Origin: Ornithodoros turicata
Taxonomy: Eukaryota > Arthropoda > Arachnida > Ixodida > Argasidae
Assembly: GCF_037126465.1 (NCBI RefSeq)
Contig: NC_088201.1
Coordinates: 81,868,273 to 81,932,272 of the forward strand
Direction: 5' to 3'
DNA length: 64,000 nt
In this document: piece after piece, positions 9,121 through 20,340 of the stretch
Layout of the letters: every line of letters starts with the position of its first letter
How positions within the stretch are numbered: the first letter of the stretch is position 1
Translations under genes and position numbers: made by a program
Notes under the pieces: model-generated
Database searches by the model: none
What the model was told of the DNA's origin: nothing
The model's input: the letters and a program-made list of their open reading frames with translations, nothing else

Positions 9121-10901
9121 TAGTATTGGTAACGCCCAGTAACTGAGGAAAGCAATTTATTCCACTAATTTTTCGTCGTAGTTTGGAAAATTAATACTGA
9201 AATGTATCGTCACTGATGGCATAACTGCTCCTTCAAGTGAATGCGTGCATAGCAGACGAACCATCCAGATGGCAAAATAACACGACCCATCGACGTATAC
9301 GATCAGAGCCTTTTCCCAAGTTGTGAGAGTTCCTGCTTGCGTGCATAATCATAATTTAAAAAAGTGTTGTGTGCAGTTCTGATTGCGGTAGTAGATGCTG
9401 CAGACAGCGGCGATGGAGAAATAGGATTCGGTGATCGCTAACATCATTCGCAACGCACAGGCTGAGAGATTGGAGTTCTAATATTTGTTCTGCATGTGAC
9501 AAAAGTGCAGAAAATAGCGGAATTATCTGAAATCCGGTCAGCCGCAGGAGATAAAAGTTGGAGGACATTTTTCGTAACGTATGGATGTCAAGAAAAACGT
9601 GTCGCGAGCACGTTGCGGAACGGGGAGAAAAGCCTGACCGTGGACAACGACGAGTAAAACGAGAGGCACGGACATTATCAAAGAAGGGATTATTGTATTG
9701 GATCAAGAACGCGCAAGACAGGAACAGAACAGCACACGAGCTTCAGTATCAACAAACTTCGCCCACGCAAGACAACAGCGCTGTACGACACGAAAGCAAC
9801 ACCACAACAACACAGCGTTATCCTACAATCTCCCACGTATCGTGTGAGTAGATGACGTCAAGTTGGATTGCTTGGAAGAAATCATTCCGTGCCGGGGTGG
9901 GAGAGAAAAACGAAGCGCAACGTTCACCGCGCGAAAGGCAAAGAATAAAGAAGTGGCGACCATTATCCTTCAGCGCCCACGCCGCCAAATGCAATGTGTG
10001 TTCCAACGATTAAGGTCAAAGCATGAGATCTCTCTAAGATGTCTTGTCACCTAACAGTGCAACAGACGCATGGCATTGAACTTGAAGAGCGAGACAAACC
10101 TCATGGCGATACGTCTTCAGCAATGCCTTTCAGTCAATGTCAGCGGCTGTCCTTGCACTGCTAGCATTTACGATACGCATCAGACCTAAAACGTTGAGCG
10201 ACATAACGCTGCCGTCGTATGACAACTTCTGATCTGAAACCGGTCCTTAGCAAAACGCTTTACGCGGGGATAAGGATCAGTCGGGTCTTCAGAACGTCAA
10301 GAACTGCAAGAAGACATCTAGGACTGATACGGAATGACAGTTGTATTTCATGAAGACACAAATGTACGGTGACATCACGGGCGTCACAGAAAGGGAGACT
10401 GGAGGGCAAGACCTAGCGTCAGATTTAGAACTCAGCGGCTGCCATTGTTCAGTTATCGACGGCGGGATCGTCACTCGTGTATGGTAATGGCTGTAGTTTG
10501 TAAGGCTGCGGTGCTGAACGGTTTGCTGAAGGTATTCCCACGAAGCAATTTGCGAGGGCGTCTTTTTGCGACATGGATCTATTGTTGCTGGTTCATATTG
10601 TGACCTCAATAAGGCGGCTCATGATTGTCCATGCTATGCATGCCACAGATAGTGTTTAATGGACTAATTTGGGAAGACATCGAACTCTGATGCTGGGTTG
10701 AGAGGTCGTTGCTATTGTTCCTCGTTTTCTTCATTGTGGTTTCTTTCCTGTGTTGTCCAGGTGTACAGTAAGAACAAAAAAAAACGAAAAAGAAAAACGA
10801 CGTGCAGACCACGTCCTCGTTGTTGTGTGCAGTGGAAGGGAGGGAGAAAGGTTGATCAGACAGAAAGCACCAGCCTATAGTGCCATATGAACCTACAGGT
10901 A
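9121..10901. other. Unassigned DNA
   Basis: Several open frames of up to 116 codons overlap on both strands (for example 9356-9706, 9558-9851, 10289-10609). None has a recognisable domain, and their mutual overlap suggests chance. An A-rich run lies at about 10774-10800. Confidence 0.4.
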
Positions 10902-10916
10902 CACTCTTAAAAATGA

Positions 10917-13395
10917 GGGGGGGGGGGTCGAGGTAGCTTGCCGTTGTTGGCCGCACTCAAGTGGGCATCGTCACGACTATAGCCAAAAAAAAGGAAAGTG
11001 GGAGAGGAGAGTTGAGGACTTCAAAGTGATGTAGAGGCAGGATGACCGATTCTGATGGGACGGAAGCACACTGTAGGTGAGATGTGCACTAGAGTGGTCT
11101 CGCCGCTAGGCCCGTTTCTTGAAGAAAGCGCACGAGGCTGCGAGTTTTTGTAAGTCGTTCCGCACAAGAACCTTCGGGGAAGAGGACGTCCGTCAGTATG
11201 CCAGGTCTGGCGTGGGGAAGATGGGTTTCCCGCATAGTATGGTGTGCTCGGCATTCTGTCAGGATATGCGCAATTGTCTCCGGATGGTTACAGTGTCCAC
11301 AACTGGAGTCCTCCCTGGAGCCGATCTTGAACAGTTGCGAGTTCGTGAACGCAGATCCTGTGCGTAATCGATGGAGCATTGTCTGCATACCACGGGGAAG
11401 ATCTTTCGTGGGAAGAGAGGGTCGGTGATTCTGCACGATGTCCTGTATGCCAGGATGACGCACCTCAACTAGCTGTTTGACGACCATGAGCCTGTCAGTG
11501 TCGGCCGGGACTGCTAAGGATGGGCTGCAGCCGTTGTGTGCTGAGGAGGCTAGCTGGTCCGCTCGTTCGTTGCCTCTGATGCCGACATGAGACGGGATCC
11601 ATTGGAGCGTAAGCTCACCTCCAGTTAGCCTATGCTGGGCACACGATCTCCTTATACATCGGGCTAGAATGCTACCACACATGGGGTTTATCACGTTGTT
11701 GAGGGCACTTCTGGAGTCCGTAAGCAAAACGGCCTTAGTTATTCCGGTGACTTGAACCGCAGCAGCTGCGTGTAACAAGGACAGGAGTTCGGCCGTCGTA
11801 GATGAGATTGGGTAACGAACTGATTTCCCTTGCCAGGCCTTGTTTATTGACGTGATGTAGTACGCGCTGGTAGCGCTTTTGGAACGGTGGTCAATGGAGC
11901 CATCCGTGAACACCAGAGTATGTGTGTGATAAACGTCGCTTATCAGGTTCTCAGCCGTCATCCTGGCCACCAGGGGGCTGGACTCGCTCTTCTTCCGTAG
12001 ACCCGGGATGTGAAGCGTTGTTGCGGGCACGAACTCCCGCCACGGCGGCGTAGGTGGACTAGCTGGGAGCCGAGGAAGAGCCCCCCTGTTGGCTAGAGAG
12101 CTGGTGGCACTAGCCAGGCGTCCTAGGTATGTGTGTGTCCTTTGTTCGAGGTCGGTGAAGAGGGAATGCTTTTTGATAGATGTTGATGCATCATCCAAAA
12201 ACTGGAGTCCTTTGAGCTCAGAGTGGACACTAACAGGCTTTTCCTTAGCTTCCAGGTACGTTTGGGTGACGCTAGAGGAGGTTGGGAGACCAAGCGCAGT
12301 TCTTATTCCGGCGCGATGAAGGCGCTCAGGGGCCTGCCATTGTGTAGGCGCGAGGTCTACGTATGGCGCCATGTAGAGAATGCGTGACAAGATCAGGGCT
12401 TTGTGAAGGGTGAGCAATGACCGCGCATTGCAGCCCCATGATTTACCGCTGATTCTGCGTAGCGGGTTGAGCGTTTTCTTTCCCTTGCAGATAGTCTCGT
12501 TCACTTGCTTAGACCAGCGTAGTGTGCTATCGATGGTGACACCAAGATATTTACATGACGCGCATCTTGGGATGGAAGTGTTGCTAATGCTGAGGCTTGG
12601 GAAGTCTTGGAAGTCCAAGTACTTTCCACGGGGAATGCAGACCATGCATTTTAACTTCTCTGGCGATGCTTCCAGCCCTCTCGCAAGCAGCGCTGCATTG
12701 AGCCCGTTCAAGGCAATATCAGCTGTGTCACGAACTTTCTCCTTGTCGGTTCCCACAATGCGGAGGCAGATGTCGTCCGCGTAGATGGTGAGATGAAGGG
12801 CGTACGGTGTAGGGCGGATTCCTCGGTGAACCCCTGCCATGATTAGGTTGAATAGTATAGGTGATAGAACACTGCCTTGTGGGACTCCTCGCTCAAACTT
12901 CTTCACAGAGCTAATACACCCGCGGACGGAGACGTCAAACGTTCTGTTGGACAGAAAGTCACATAGGTATCCCAGAAGGCGGCCAGTGACTCGAGCTGCT
13001 TCGAGCGCAGCGAAACATGCCGAGTGCGTTACCGAGTCGTATGCCTTCTTCACGTCAATGAAGAAAGCGAGAGCAAACTCATTGGACTCTCTCGCTTGCT
13101 TCAGGCTAGTAGCCACTTCAGCGATTGCGTCAGACGCGCCCCAGCCCTTCCGGAATGCCGTAATGTGATTTTGAAGCAATCGCCTCGCTCCAAGACCCAA
13201 GCCAGCCTGTTGTGAATTATACGCTCCAATAATTTGCCAACGCACGAGGTTAGAGCAATGGGACGGTAGGAGGACAGTTGGCTCGGTGGCCTCCCAGGCT
13301 TTAGGACGGGTATTACTCGAGCATGTTTCCAATCAGATGGGATGCATCCAGAGGTCCAGACGTTGTTATATAGTTGGAGCAGAGCGTCGAGTTGG
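10917..13395 (-). mobile_element. RNase H-bearing non-LTR retrotransposon (LINE), 5'-truncated, poly(C) 3' end
   Basis: The insertion is bounded by perfect 12-bp copies of TCTTAAAAATGA (10905-10916 and 13396-13407). The element runs on the minus strand. The 5' end is truncated inside the RT region; the endonuclease and ORF1 are missing. The 3' UTR (about 10928-11088) ends in 11 C residues (G in the plus strand, 10917-10927) directly against the duplication. The domain order of RT, RNase H and zinc knuckle places it among the RNase H-bearing clades (I, R1, LOA and relatives). The perfect duplication and long open frame suggest a fairly recent insertion. Confidence 0.9.
11089..13332 (-). CDS. 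LINE polyprotein, RT and RNase H portion (N-terminal frameshift)
   Basis: A 747-codon frame. It carries RT motif A (FIDVKKAYD, residues 91-99), motif B (RGVPQGSVLSPILF, 148-161) and the YADD active site (184-187). Next comes an RNase H domain with the catalytic set D477 (FTDGS), E515, D539 (TDS) and D592 (NERAD), and a SHVG loop at 581-584. A C-terminal CCHC knuckle follows (C678, C681, H689, C694). The true upstream RT sequence is in another frame: from about 13395 to about 13180 the alternative frame reads GCIPSDWKHARVIPVLKPG and SYRPIALTSCVGKLLERI. One frameshift therefore lies near 13175-13185, and the first 45 or so residues of the open frame are not authentic. The enzyme would act in target-primed reverse transcription. 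No promoter is visible. Confidence 0.9.
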   Translation of the reverse strand: METCSSNTRPKAWEATEPTVLLPSHCSNLVRWQIIGAYNSQQAGLGLGARRLLQNHITAFRKGWGASDAIAEVATSLKQARESNEFALAFFIDVKKAYDSVTHSACFAALEAARVTGRLLGYLCDFLSNRTFDVSVRGCISSVKKFERGVPQGSVLSPILFNLIMAGVHRGIRPTPYALHLTIYADDICLRIVGTDKEKVRDTADIALNGLNAALLARGLEASPEKLKCMVCIPRGKYLDFQDFPSLSISNTSIPRCASCKYLGVTIDSTLRWSKQVNETICKGKKTLNPLRRISGKSWGCNARSLLTLHKALILSRILYMAPYVDLAPTQWQAPERLHRAGIRTALGLPTSSSVTQTYLEAKEKPVSVHSELKGLQFLDDASTSIKKHSLFTDLEQRTHTYLGRLASATSSLANRGALPRLPASPPTPPWREFVPATTLHIPGLRKKSESSPLVARMTAENLISDVYHTHTLVFTDGSIDHRSKSATSAYYITSINKAWQGKSVRYPISSTTAELLSLLHAAAAVQVTGITKAVLLTDSRSALNNVINPMCGSILARCIRRSCAQHRLTGGELTLQWIPSHVGIRGNERADQLASSAHNGCSPSLAVPADTDRLMVVKQLVEVRHPGIQDIVQNHRPSLPTKDLPRGMQTMLHRLRTGSAFTNSQLFKIGSREDSSCGHCNHPETIAHILTECRAHHTMRETHLPHARPGILTDVLFPEGSCAERLTKTRSLVRFLQETGLAARPL

Positions 13396-13540
13396 TCTTA
13401 AAAATGAACTTCACCACATAGCACGCTCCTAGCCAACCACCATCCCGAATGACAACGTTCTCGCCCCTGATTTGTTGAAAACGGGAGGAGGAGCCTATTT
13501 TGTGCCGTGCATAATGGCACAAAATAGGCTCCTCCTCCCG

Positions 13541-13810
13541 TCGACTTTTTGAGTCAGTCCTCAGCAATCGCTGAGTCGCGGACAGCAATCGCTGTCAGTC
13601 CGACGAAAAGAGGTTGCAAACCCAGCCCACAGAGTGATAGTAGAAAAAGTGACAGTTCCTGAAATTAGGAGAGGGAAGGCGTGATCCCAGCGGAAGCCGG
13701 ACGCGATAAGCCATGCCTGTGTTATCTCTTTCTACGATGCCCGGCGTGGGCTGGGTTTCCAACCTCCTCTCGTCAGACTGACAACGATTGCGCTGAAAAA
13801 TTCGTCGCGA
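13541..13810. repeat. Foldback element next to the MITE break
   Basis: GTCAGTCCGACGAAAAGAGG followed by TTGCAAACCCAGCCCAC (about 13594-13630) is inverted at about 13746-13785 (GTGGGCTGGGTTTCCAACC, then CTCGTCAGACTGAC). The pairing extends outward through GCAATCG and a GACTTTTT/GAAAAATTC pair. The left arm has an extra duplicated CAGCAATCGCTG. The right limit is not certain and may be near 13990. Confidence 0.55.
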
Positions 13811-14324
13811 TTTCCCTTGGAAGCCCCGTAGACCATGATGTTCGGCTATTTTTCCGATGGGATAGCTCCTCAATATCCCTGTCAATTCTCATTAATTTGA
13901 GTAAATTCGGCACGCTCTTCACATTAGCGGGGTAAAAAAGTGACCTTTACTTGAGAAATTTCCGAGTTCAGTTCGCAAAATTTTACATAATTAAACTTAC
14001 GTTACATGACATTCACATCAGGAGTTGGCAAAAACCTAGTAAGAACAAATGCCGTTGCCCGCATGATTCTAGATGTTGTAGTATTTTTATTATAATTCAA
14101 TGACGTTTTCTGGGACACCCTGCATATACTATGCAATTGTTTGAGGGCTCGATCAATTTACCTAAGAGATGTCTATTGTGTGCCTGTTTAATGACATCGC
14201 CATGGTGATTTCCCTTCACGTTACTTCCGCAGCTTGCAGAACCCTATACAATTTGTGGTGTTTCTTCTGCTTCTGGCACCTCGCTTAAAAACGCGAAATC
14301 TCGCATAAAAACGGTCGCCATTCA
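13811..14324. other. Unassigned DNA
   Basis: No gene was recognised. GGGACACCCTGCATA at about 14111 resembles one terminus of a mariner-like element, but no partner end was found. Confidence 0.35.
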
Positions 14325-14412
14325 TGTAGTTGTTGTTGGTGGTGGTAGTGATGCTGGTGATGTTCGAGGCAGCTTGATGTTGCTGGCCTTACAGCTGCCG
14401 GCAACGTTTGCT
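14325..14412 (-). mobile_element. SINE-related fragment
   Basis: GGTGGTGGTAGTGATGCTGGTGAT, then a GGCAGC, GGCC and CGGCAACG pattern, aligns with the start of the SINE at 6782 in plus-strand orientation. It ends before the diagnostic GACAGCACAG segment, so it is a partial copy. Confidence 0.4.
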
Positions 14413-16370
14413 AAAGATGAGGTGATCACGAAAAAAGATGAGGGAATGAAGAACGAAGGATCGGTGGTTGTCCCGCACTCGAAGTAGAAAACATGAGGAA
14501 ACATACCGTTAGCACGTTCCCTGAAGACCAAACACGAGAAGAGTTTAGGTAAACAAACTACATACACACATGCATGGAAGGCTTGATGTGTTGACTAGCG
14601 CCCATTTGTCTGCCCGTTCACATGATGGCATGTTGATGACATGATGGCATGTTGCTCGGGGAAAGGAAAATGTTCCCAACAGCTGACATGCATAAATCCC
14701 ACGCGATGCACGGTGGGAGTTGCGTTCTCCTGACCTTTGCTGAACGCGTGTATCTTCGACAATCACGTAGTAGTAAGACGCAGCAGTTTTCAAGTTGATT
14801 GCGCTGAAGGGAATTGCGGTTCTCAAACTTAGCGCAAGTTCGTTCGGTTTCGACTCAGAAACATCAAGAAGGAAAAGACAGAGACAATGAGAACAATGTA
14901 GCTCGCGTACACCCCGATTATTGGGTGTGACGTACAACAGCAATTTTTAGTGTAGAGAACAAATAACATAGAAAATAAACTTGTTATAATGCTAGGCCAA
15001 ATATAAATTCTCATGTGACAGAAATAGAGATATGCGAAAGAGTAATTCACAGACTCTCTGGCTTGGCTGAGAACGGCATATGCAAAAGAAAATATTCCCA
15101 TGATTTCCGCAGGCAGTTGTAATACGCCCAAGTAATATGGCGCTACAAGTTTTGCAAGTCGTGTATTGTAGTTTGTCTCTGCAAGTTACGTTGCTATGAT
15201 TCAAGTCCGCGCCAAACTCTTGCTTTTAAGACGAGAGTTCTGGAGCAGCTATAGGTGCACCAGTCCCAATTTACGTCTCCCTCTTTCCATCTGGAGGAAG
15301 GTACAGTGCGTTACGTTTCGGAGCTGGCAGAGGACCAGAGAGAGAGAGGGAGAGGTAAGGAGAGATGAAGAGACATTAAAATCAACAAAATAGGCAAATA
15401 TTATCAATTATCAGCATGTGCTCAGCTAAGTGCATGGGCCCAATGTGATCGAAAAAACAACAACAACAACAACAAAACTAGCCCATATGAAAAAGGGCGT
15501 GAGAAAAACCCAGTAAGCTATTTTCTTGTAGCAGCGCACTGTGCTCAAACAATATCGAACATATAATCTCGCCTAATAGCTTTCCCTTCGATAGCTCCGA
15601 CATGTAGCTTAAGTACAAGAACGTTAACTACAAAAAATGAAGACGTCAAGCGTGACCACCCACGTTGAAGTACCGCTTATGGGAAAACGGGCGTGGATAA
15701 GTAATTAAGCTGCATGTCGTTTTTCAATTTTGGTGTCCCTCTTTTCTTTTTTTTCTTTTTTTACTGGGATGGACTGCATTTTCTGAACCTGGGCCCGTTC
15801 CCTCGAGAACAGTGTGGATAAACTTTTTGTGCCTCGTTATTTAGTGTTTAATTTTTCCCTGCCTCTTTTATCAGTGCCTCTCAATCATTTAAAGGACCGC
15901 CTTATCGGCGGCTGTGATCAACATTTCAACAGTTTCACTTTTCCTAAAGCGTCTTCTGCTTCAGCTGCAAACTCGCAGAGGGTGGGGGTGCGGTTTCGGT
16001 ATTCCACGAGCGAAAGAAGATTTTATGGTCGAGCCAAATGGAAGTCCATCAGGGGCGGCACTTAATGTGGTGTATACTTGTGCTTCTCTTTTTCGCTGGA
16101 GAAAGTGTCGCCTGGGGACTGGGCAGACGACAAATTGTTGGAAGGCAAAAGAAAGAATGAAGAAAAAGCAAGATGCGTCGCCCTAAGCTTTTTTTTTTTT
16201 TTTTTGAAGGAAGTTGCAAAAGTTTTAATGCTTCCTTTTGTTTCGTTTCTAAATGTATCCATCTTTGCGGGTATTTGGTTTGCACAAGAATAAGAGGAGT
16301 GCGTAGGGCGCCAGGCGTTGTGGGGGGGGGGGGGCACTCACTTCAAACGAGGAATGACGTAGTTTAGTTC
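14413..16370. other. Unassigned DNA
   Basis: No coding region was supported. It contains a (CAA)n stretch at about 15462-15475, an AG-rich run (about 15336-15380), a T-rich run (about 15740-15770), T18 near 16190-16205 and G13 at 16322-16334. The last abuts the mariner. Confidence 0.4.
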
Positions 16371-16455
16371 TACGAGAGGTGTTCAAGTCAAACCGGGACT
16401 TTTCATTTTTCGCAAAAGTAAAATGAACTTACAGGCGAGAAATTATTTTTATTTT

Positions 16456-17707
16456 TCAGCGTAACCTCCAGCTGGCACTAATGCACTTGTCCCAGCGTTT
16501 CACGAGGGCTTGGATGCCAGCAGCGTAGAAATCCTTACCCGCGCGTTGCAGCCATGATCGGACCGCATTCTTGACCTCGTCGTCGCAGCTGAAGTGGGGG
16601 CCCCCAAGGAACGCCTTCAGTGACCCGAAGAGATGGAAATCGCTGGGGGCGAGGTCTGGACTGTAAGGGGGATGTGGAAGCAACTCCCAGCAAAGTTCCT
16701 GTAAGGTGCGTGTGGGGAGATGCGCGGCATGCGGGCGTGCATTGTCCTGTAGGAGGAGGACTCCTTTGGTGATGAGGCCCGGCCGCTTTTGCTTCAGCGC
16801 CTTATGCACATCCCTGAGAACTTGGCAGTAATATGCACTATTGATGGTGGTACCACTGGGCAGAAAATCAACATGAACAACGAGCCTTGTCCCAGAAAAC
16901 CGTGGCCGTGACCTTACCCGCAGACGGGGTGCTTCGGAAGTTCTTGGGAGCTGGCGAGCCCGGATGCTTCCACTGTTTTGATGCGCGTTTAGACTCAGGA
17001 GTGAAATGCATTTCATCGCACGTGATGATCCGATCAAGGAACGGCTGTCCTTCAGTGTCGAAACGGTACCTTAGCTCTTGGGAGATTTCCAGTCTTCTCT
17101 GCCGGTCAAACACGGAGAGCTGCCTCGGGACCCAACGGGCACAAACTTTCCGAAACTGGAGGTGTTCATTGAATTAAATTGAATTGAATTTATTCAAGAG
17201 ATGGGAATGTAACTTACACTGGCTATGTACAAGGGATGGCCTAAAAGCAACAAGACTGCTGCTTGACGAGGGCACACCCCCAAGAGGAAATTCAATCCAC
17301 ATCATGAATGATAGTGTTCAACGTCCCACAGAAAGGTCCGTCTTTCGAGTCAGTTCGAGACATGTTATTCGTCGGTCCTGGAGGATCAGGCGCTCCACCA
17401 GTTGAATGTTCTCAGGAACTCTGACACTGGGCTCTGAGGCGTCCCGGCCGGGATCGTCCTGCACTGATGTACGGCAGTCTCGGGACCGTTTGCACCACTC
17501 AAACGCTTTGCTGCGGCTAAGTGTATCGTGGCATTACTGAGCCTGAAGTTTTCTGCGAATTTCAGATGACTTTATGCCTTCATTCACGAGAAACTTCATG
17601 ACAATTCGCTGTTCGATGTGCGCGCTGACCTCGTTGTCGGCCATCTTGTCCAGCACGTGTCTTCTGTTTTGCACAAACTTTGGACCACCACGTGGGAAAC
17701 GCGGAGG
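16456..17707 (-). pseudogene. mariner transposase (D,D34D), inactivated
   Basis: The N-terminus reads MADNEVSAHIEQRIVMKFLV (from about 17643). The DNA-binding region continues past an in-frame stop after RRKLQAQ (about 17534) in the same reading direction. The catalytic core shows TCDE, then LLQDNARPH, then PYSPDLAPSD. Exactly 34 residues separate the second and third Asp, giving D,D34D. A C-terminal RWDKCI is present. There is a frameshift near 16890 between WDKARCS and the authentic VVHVDFLPSG frame, a premature stop, and a roughly 135-bp foreign insert between the helix-turn-helix region and the HLQFRKVCARW segment. The protein would have catalysed cut-and-paste transposition in the nucleus. 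Confidence 0.9.
17165..17297 (-). mobile_element. LINE 3'-end fragment inserted in the mariner
   Basis: In minus-strand sense the segment ends with TTGAATAAATTCAATTCAAT, then TTAATTC. That is a poly(A)-signal-like end with an (AATTC)n tail, as many CR1/L2/RTE-type LINEs have. It interrupts conserved transposase sequence. No clear duplication was found; TCAT occurs on both sides. Confidence 0.5.
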
Positions 17708-17802
17708 CCTGTCGCGTGAGAAAATGACGAAAAAGAAGTAGCGCAAGCCATTTGTACACTCAGGAGACAGAAAGTCCCGGTTTGACTTGAACACCCCTCG
17801 TA

Positions 17803-19989
17803 GATAACATGTCATGAGACAAGTAGTGTCATTATCGCGTTACGTTGAGCTCTGTGCTGCCCGCGGCATTCCTTAAAGGGGATTGGTCTCGCAGCGTGTT
17901 TGTTATCCCTCTTCAGCAGTGTAGACAGTGGGGTTCAGAAGAAAAGGACTCCTCGTGGGCAGTGCTTTCGTCTTGCAAGGTACAGCGTAGAACGCCTTAA
18001 CCCATAATACTCGAAGTGTAGCGCCACAAATGCAGGGAATATAATCTCTGAAGCGTGAGCGGAATGCTGAGGGAGACGGGAAAACACAGGTAAAAGCAAA
18101 AAAAGAAAAGAAAACACAGTAAAAAACAGTAAAAGAAACACTAAAAACACACAGGAAAACACAAGAGTAAAGGTAGTCCGCGAAAGTAAGAGTCGCCAGC
18201 AGATAATTCACATCACATGCTCAACTTCATGTAGTATGGTGGTACACTACTATTCCTGGAAAACCTTGCTACGAAAATAATAAACGCGTTTGAAATTTGC
18301 AGCGTTTCCTTTACCACTCGGAACAGGCGTCAGCTCCCATGTGAGTAGTGCAAGTTGCGGAACACCCGTTTCTCAGTCGCGCAAATAAAAAGACAACCCT
18401 TCCTTGTATACAATGGAAGAACCGAGACCATAAAAAAACGACTCACAAATATGGACCACTTTCTCCACCTCTACAGCAAAGACGAACGTGGGAAAAAGAA
18501 CAAAAGAAATTACACTTTTTACGACCTCTGCCGTGTTCCAGAGCCGCAGAAGGTAGTGTCTCTCCTCCCTTGGGCGTTCCGCAAGTACGTCTACATGCCG
18601 TGATTCTTAACAACGACATCGTGTGGACTAGTGTACCTTACGAGGGCATTGTCTCTGCCGGGTGCTGCCGGCAGGCAAGACCTCTATTTTTGCGCCGTGT
18701 AACTCGGTAGGGAAACACTCACGTGTGTTAATACATATGTGCTTCCTTTCTATAGTAGAGAAAGTTGTTTACGACAGGCGATCGCGCCGTTGTTTGTGGA
18801 ACATGTGTCGTATCGAAGTATGGAGGCAATGAATTGAGTGTTGTGGGGCACGGGACAAAAATCGCGATGCGACAAAATGAAGAAACATTGGGGTGTTTAT
18901 GCTAGAATGGTTCGACGAGCATCTGCCATATTGTGTGGTATAACAGCGGTTTCATTTTCGGGGAAATTCTGTGGCAAGAACCAGTGCTTCAAAACCGGAT
19001 TTCTTTTATTACTGTTACTGTGTTGCGACAAAGCAGTCCTACGCACCGAACAAAGGTAAAGCATTCTGATACACTGGCACTGGACAGCTGTCCTGTACCA
19101 GCAGCTCAGAAAGGATCACGCTTGCTGATAGAGAGATACCCATGGTCGTACCTGGCCGCAGCCAGAATGTCGTGTTGCAAATTGTTTCCATGAGCTCTTC
19201 TGCAAGGTGCGTTAAACGTGGTGCGAGCGCAAGAAAAAAAAAGGTATTGCTGCCGGAAGGCCCTAGGCTCGCCATGTAAAAAGGGCAGGGTTCAAGACCC
19301 ACATTCTTTTTAACGGCTGAACGAAAACCTAGCATGTTTGAGTATTTTTATACATGATTCATTTTCCATTTTACTGTAGCAAAACTATTGCGTTCAGCTC
19401 TTCTGTGACACACACTGTGAAAAAAATTCACATTGTAATAGTTCTTCGTTTTACGCCACGGGACACTCAGACACACATGGTCAAAAGCGAGATGGGGGGG
19501 GGGGGGGCGGTGCTCGGTCCATGACATGTTTTGACACGTTAATATTTACGGTTATTACACCATTGTGAAGCACAGTGGTGTGTTGAGGGGAAAAAAATAT
19601 TTCTACGTGTCGTTGGTGTGAGATACAAGCCCCGTGAACAAACTTCGGCGTCGAGCTCTGATGTCAGAAGTTCGAGAGCATCGGTCATTCGCATTGGTCC
19701 TCCTAAGCACGTGACCTCCTCTGAGGCTGCCTCAGTGGCGGAGGTACCTGCCATGATGTCACGGTCTGATGAGTTTCGTTATTTGCAATGCCGATTGACC
19801 GTGAAGATTCGAATGAAAGTTCACCGCCAAGAGAAAGACAAGAAGTCCTTTACATTCATTTGGCTCAAGTTGTGGTGAAGTGTCACAACTTCTTGGGCTT
19901 TGCCCACCTGAAAATTCTTTACAGTGTGCTGAAATCTAAGCACACGACGCCCCATGTCGGTCCGTAGCTTCAGAGGGCCACGTGACAAA
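17803..19989. other. Unassigned DNA
   Basis: No gene is supported with confidence. One 82-codon plus-strand frame (18355-18603) has protein-like composition but no domain. A polypurine stretch lies at about 18095-18150 and G13 at about 19495-19507. A SINE-like GGGTTCAAGACCC is near 19288. Confidence 0.35.
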
Positions 19990-20152
19990 ATGCCAGACTT
20001 CACGGTACGCTGAAATTGTGTAACCGCAACAGTAAAAATTGAACAATTTCGCGGGACATGAAAAAGCTTTTGATAGAAATTCAATAAATTTTGAAATAGA
20101 GTTTCGCCAAAAAATTACCGCCAACGATGGCCCGACAAAGTTATCGTACCTA
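19990..20152 (+). repeat. Dispersed repeat, copy 2
   Basis: Paralogue of 1575-1740 in the same orientation, sharing GGTACGCTGAAATTGTGTAA, AGAGTTTCGCCAA and ATTACCGC. The two copies have diverged moderately. Confidence 0.6.
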
Positions 20153-20204
20153 GACGCGCTTGTAAAAAAGTCGAAAGCAGTAGTTTCCCACTAATAGACA
20201 TCTC

Positions 20205-20340
20205 GGGGCTACCGAGCTTCGAAATGTGGCGGGGGGGGGGATATGTTTATGGACGCATTTTTATGGGTATATGCGTTGGTAGCCGAGCTGTGTTGGACAA
20301 TATCAGAAATTTCATGGAGGGTGTTGCAAAAACAGCAGGA
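20205..20340 (+). repeat. G-run repeat, copy 1
   Basis: TACCGAGCTT, then G10 (20231-20240), then ATATGTTTATGGACGCATT and ATCAGAAATTTCA. The same order of landmarks occurs at 38985-39115, so the G run is part of this repeat. Class unknown. Confidence 0.55.

Larger units (their letters stand above)
10902..13540. mobile_element. Family P MITE copy broken by a LINE; distal arm truncated
   Basis: The MITE starts at 10902 after a TA (10900-10901) and reads CACTCTTAAAAATGA up to 10916. The LINE occupies 10917-13395. The MITE resumes at 13396 with the duplicated TCTTAAAAATGA and continues to 13540. The second arm is cut at 13540, where a different foldback begins. Confidence 0.8.
16373..17800 (-). 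mobile_element. mariner transposon, complete ends, dead transposase
   Basis: The terminal inverted repeats CGAGAGGTGTTCAAGTCAAA (left) and CGAGGGGTGTTCAAGTCAAA (inward from the right) extend through CCGGGACTTT. They are flanked by TA at 16371-16372 and 17801-17802. The length is 1428 bp, about 1.28 kb once a foreign insert near 17165-17297 is removed, which is normal for mariner. The transposase runs on the minus strand. Confidence 0.92.

Noticed and set aside
14108..14125. Mariner-like terminus GGGACACCCTGCATA (also GAGGGTATCCCAGGG near 28566)
   Set aside because: No inverted partner or TA-flanked second end could be found for either.
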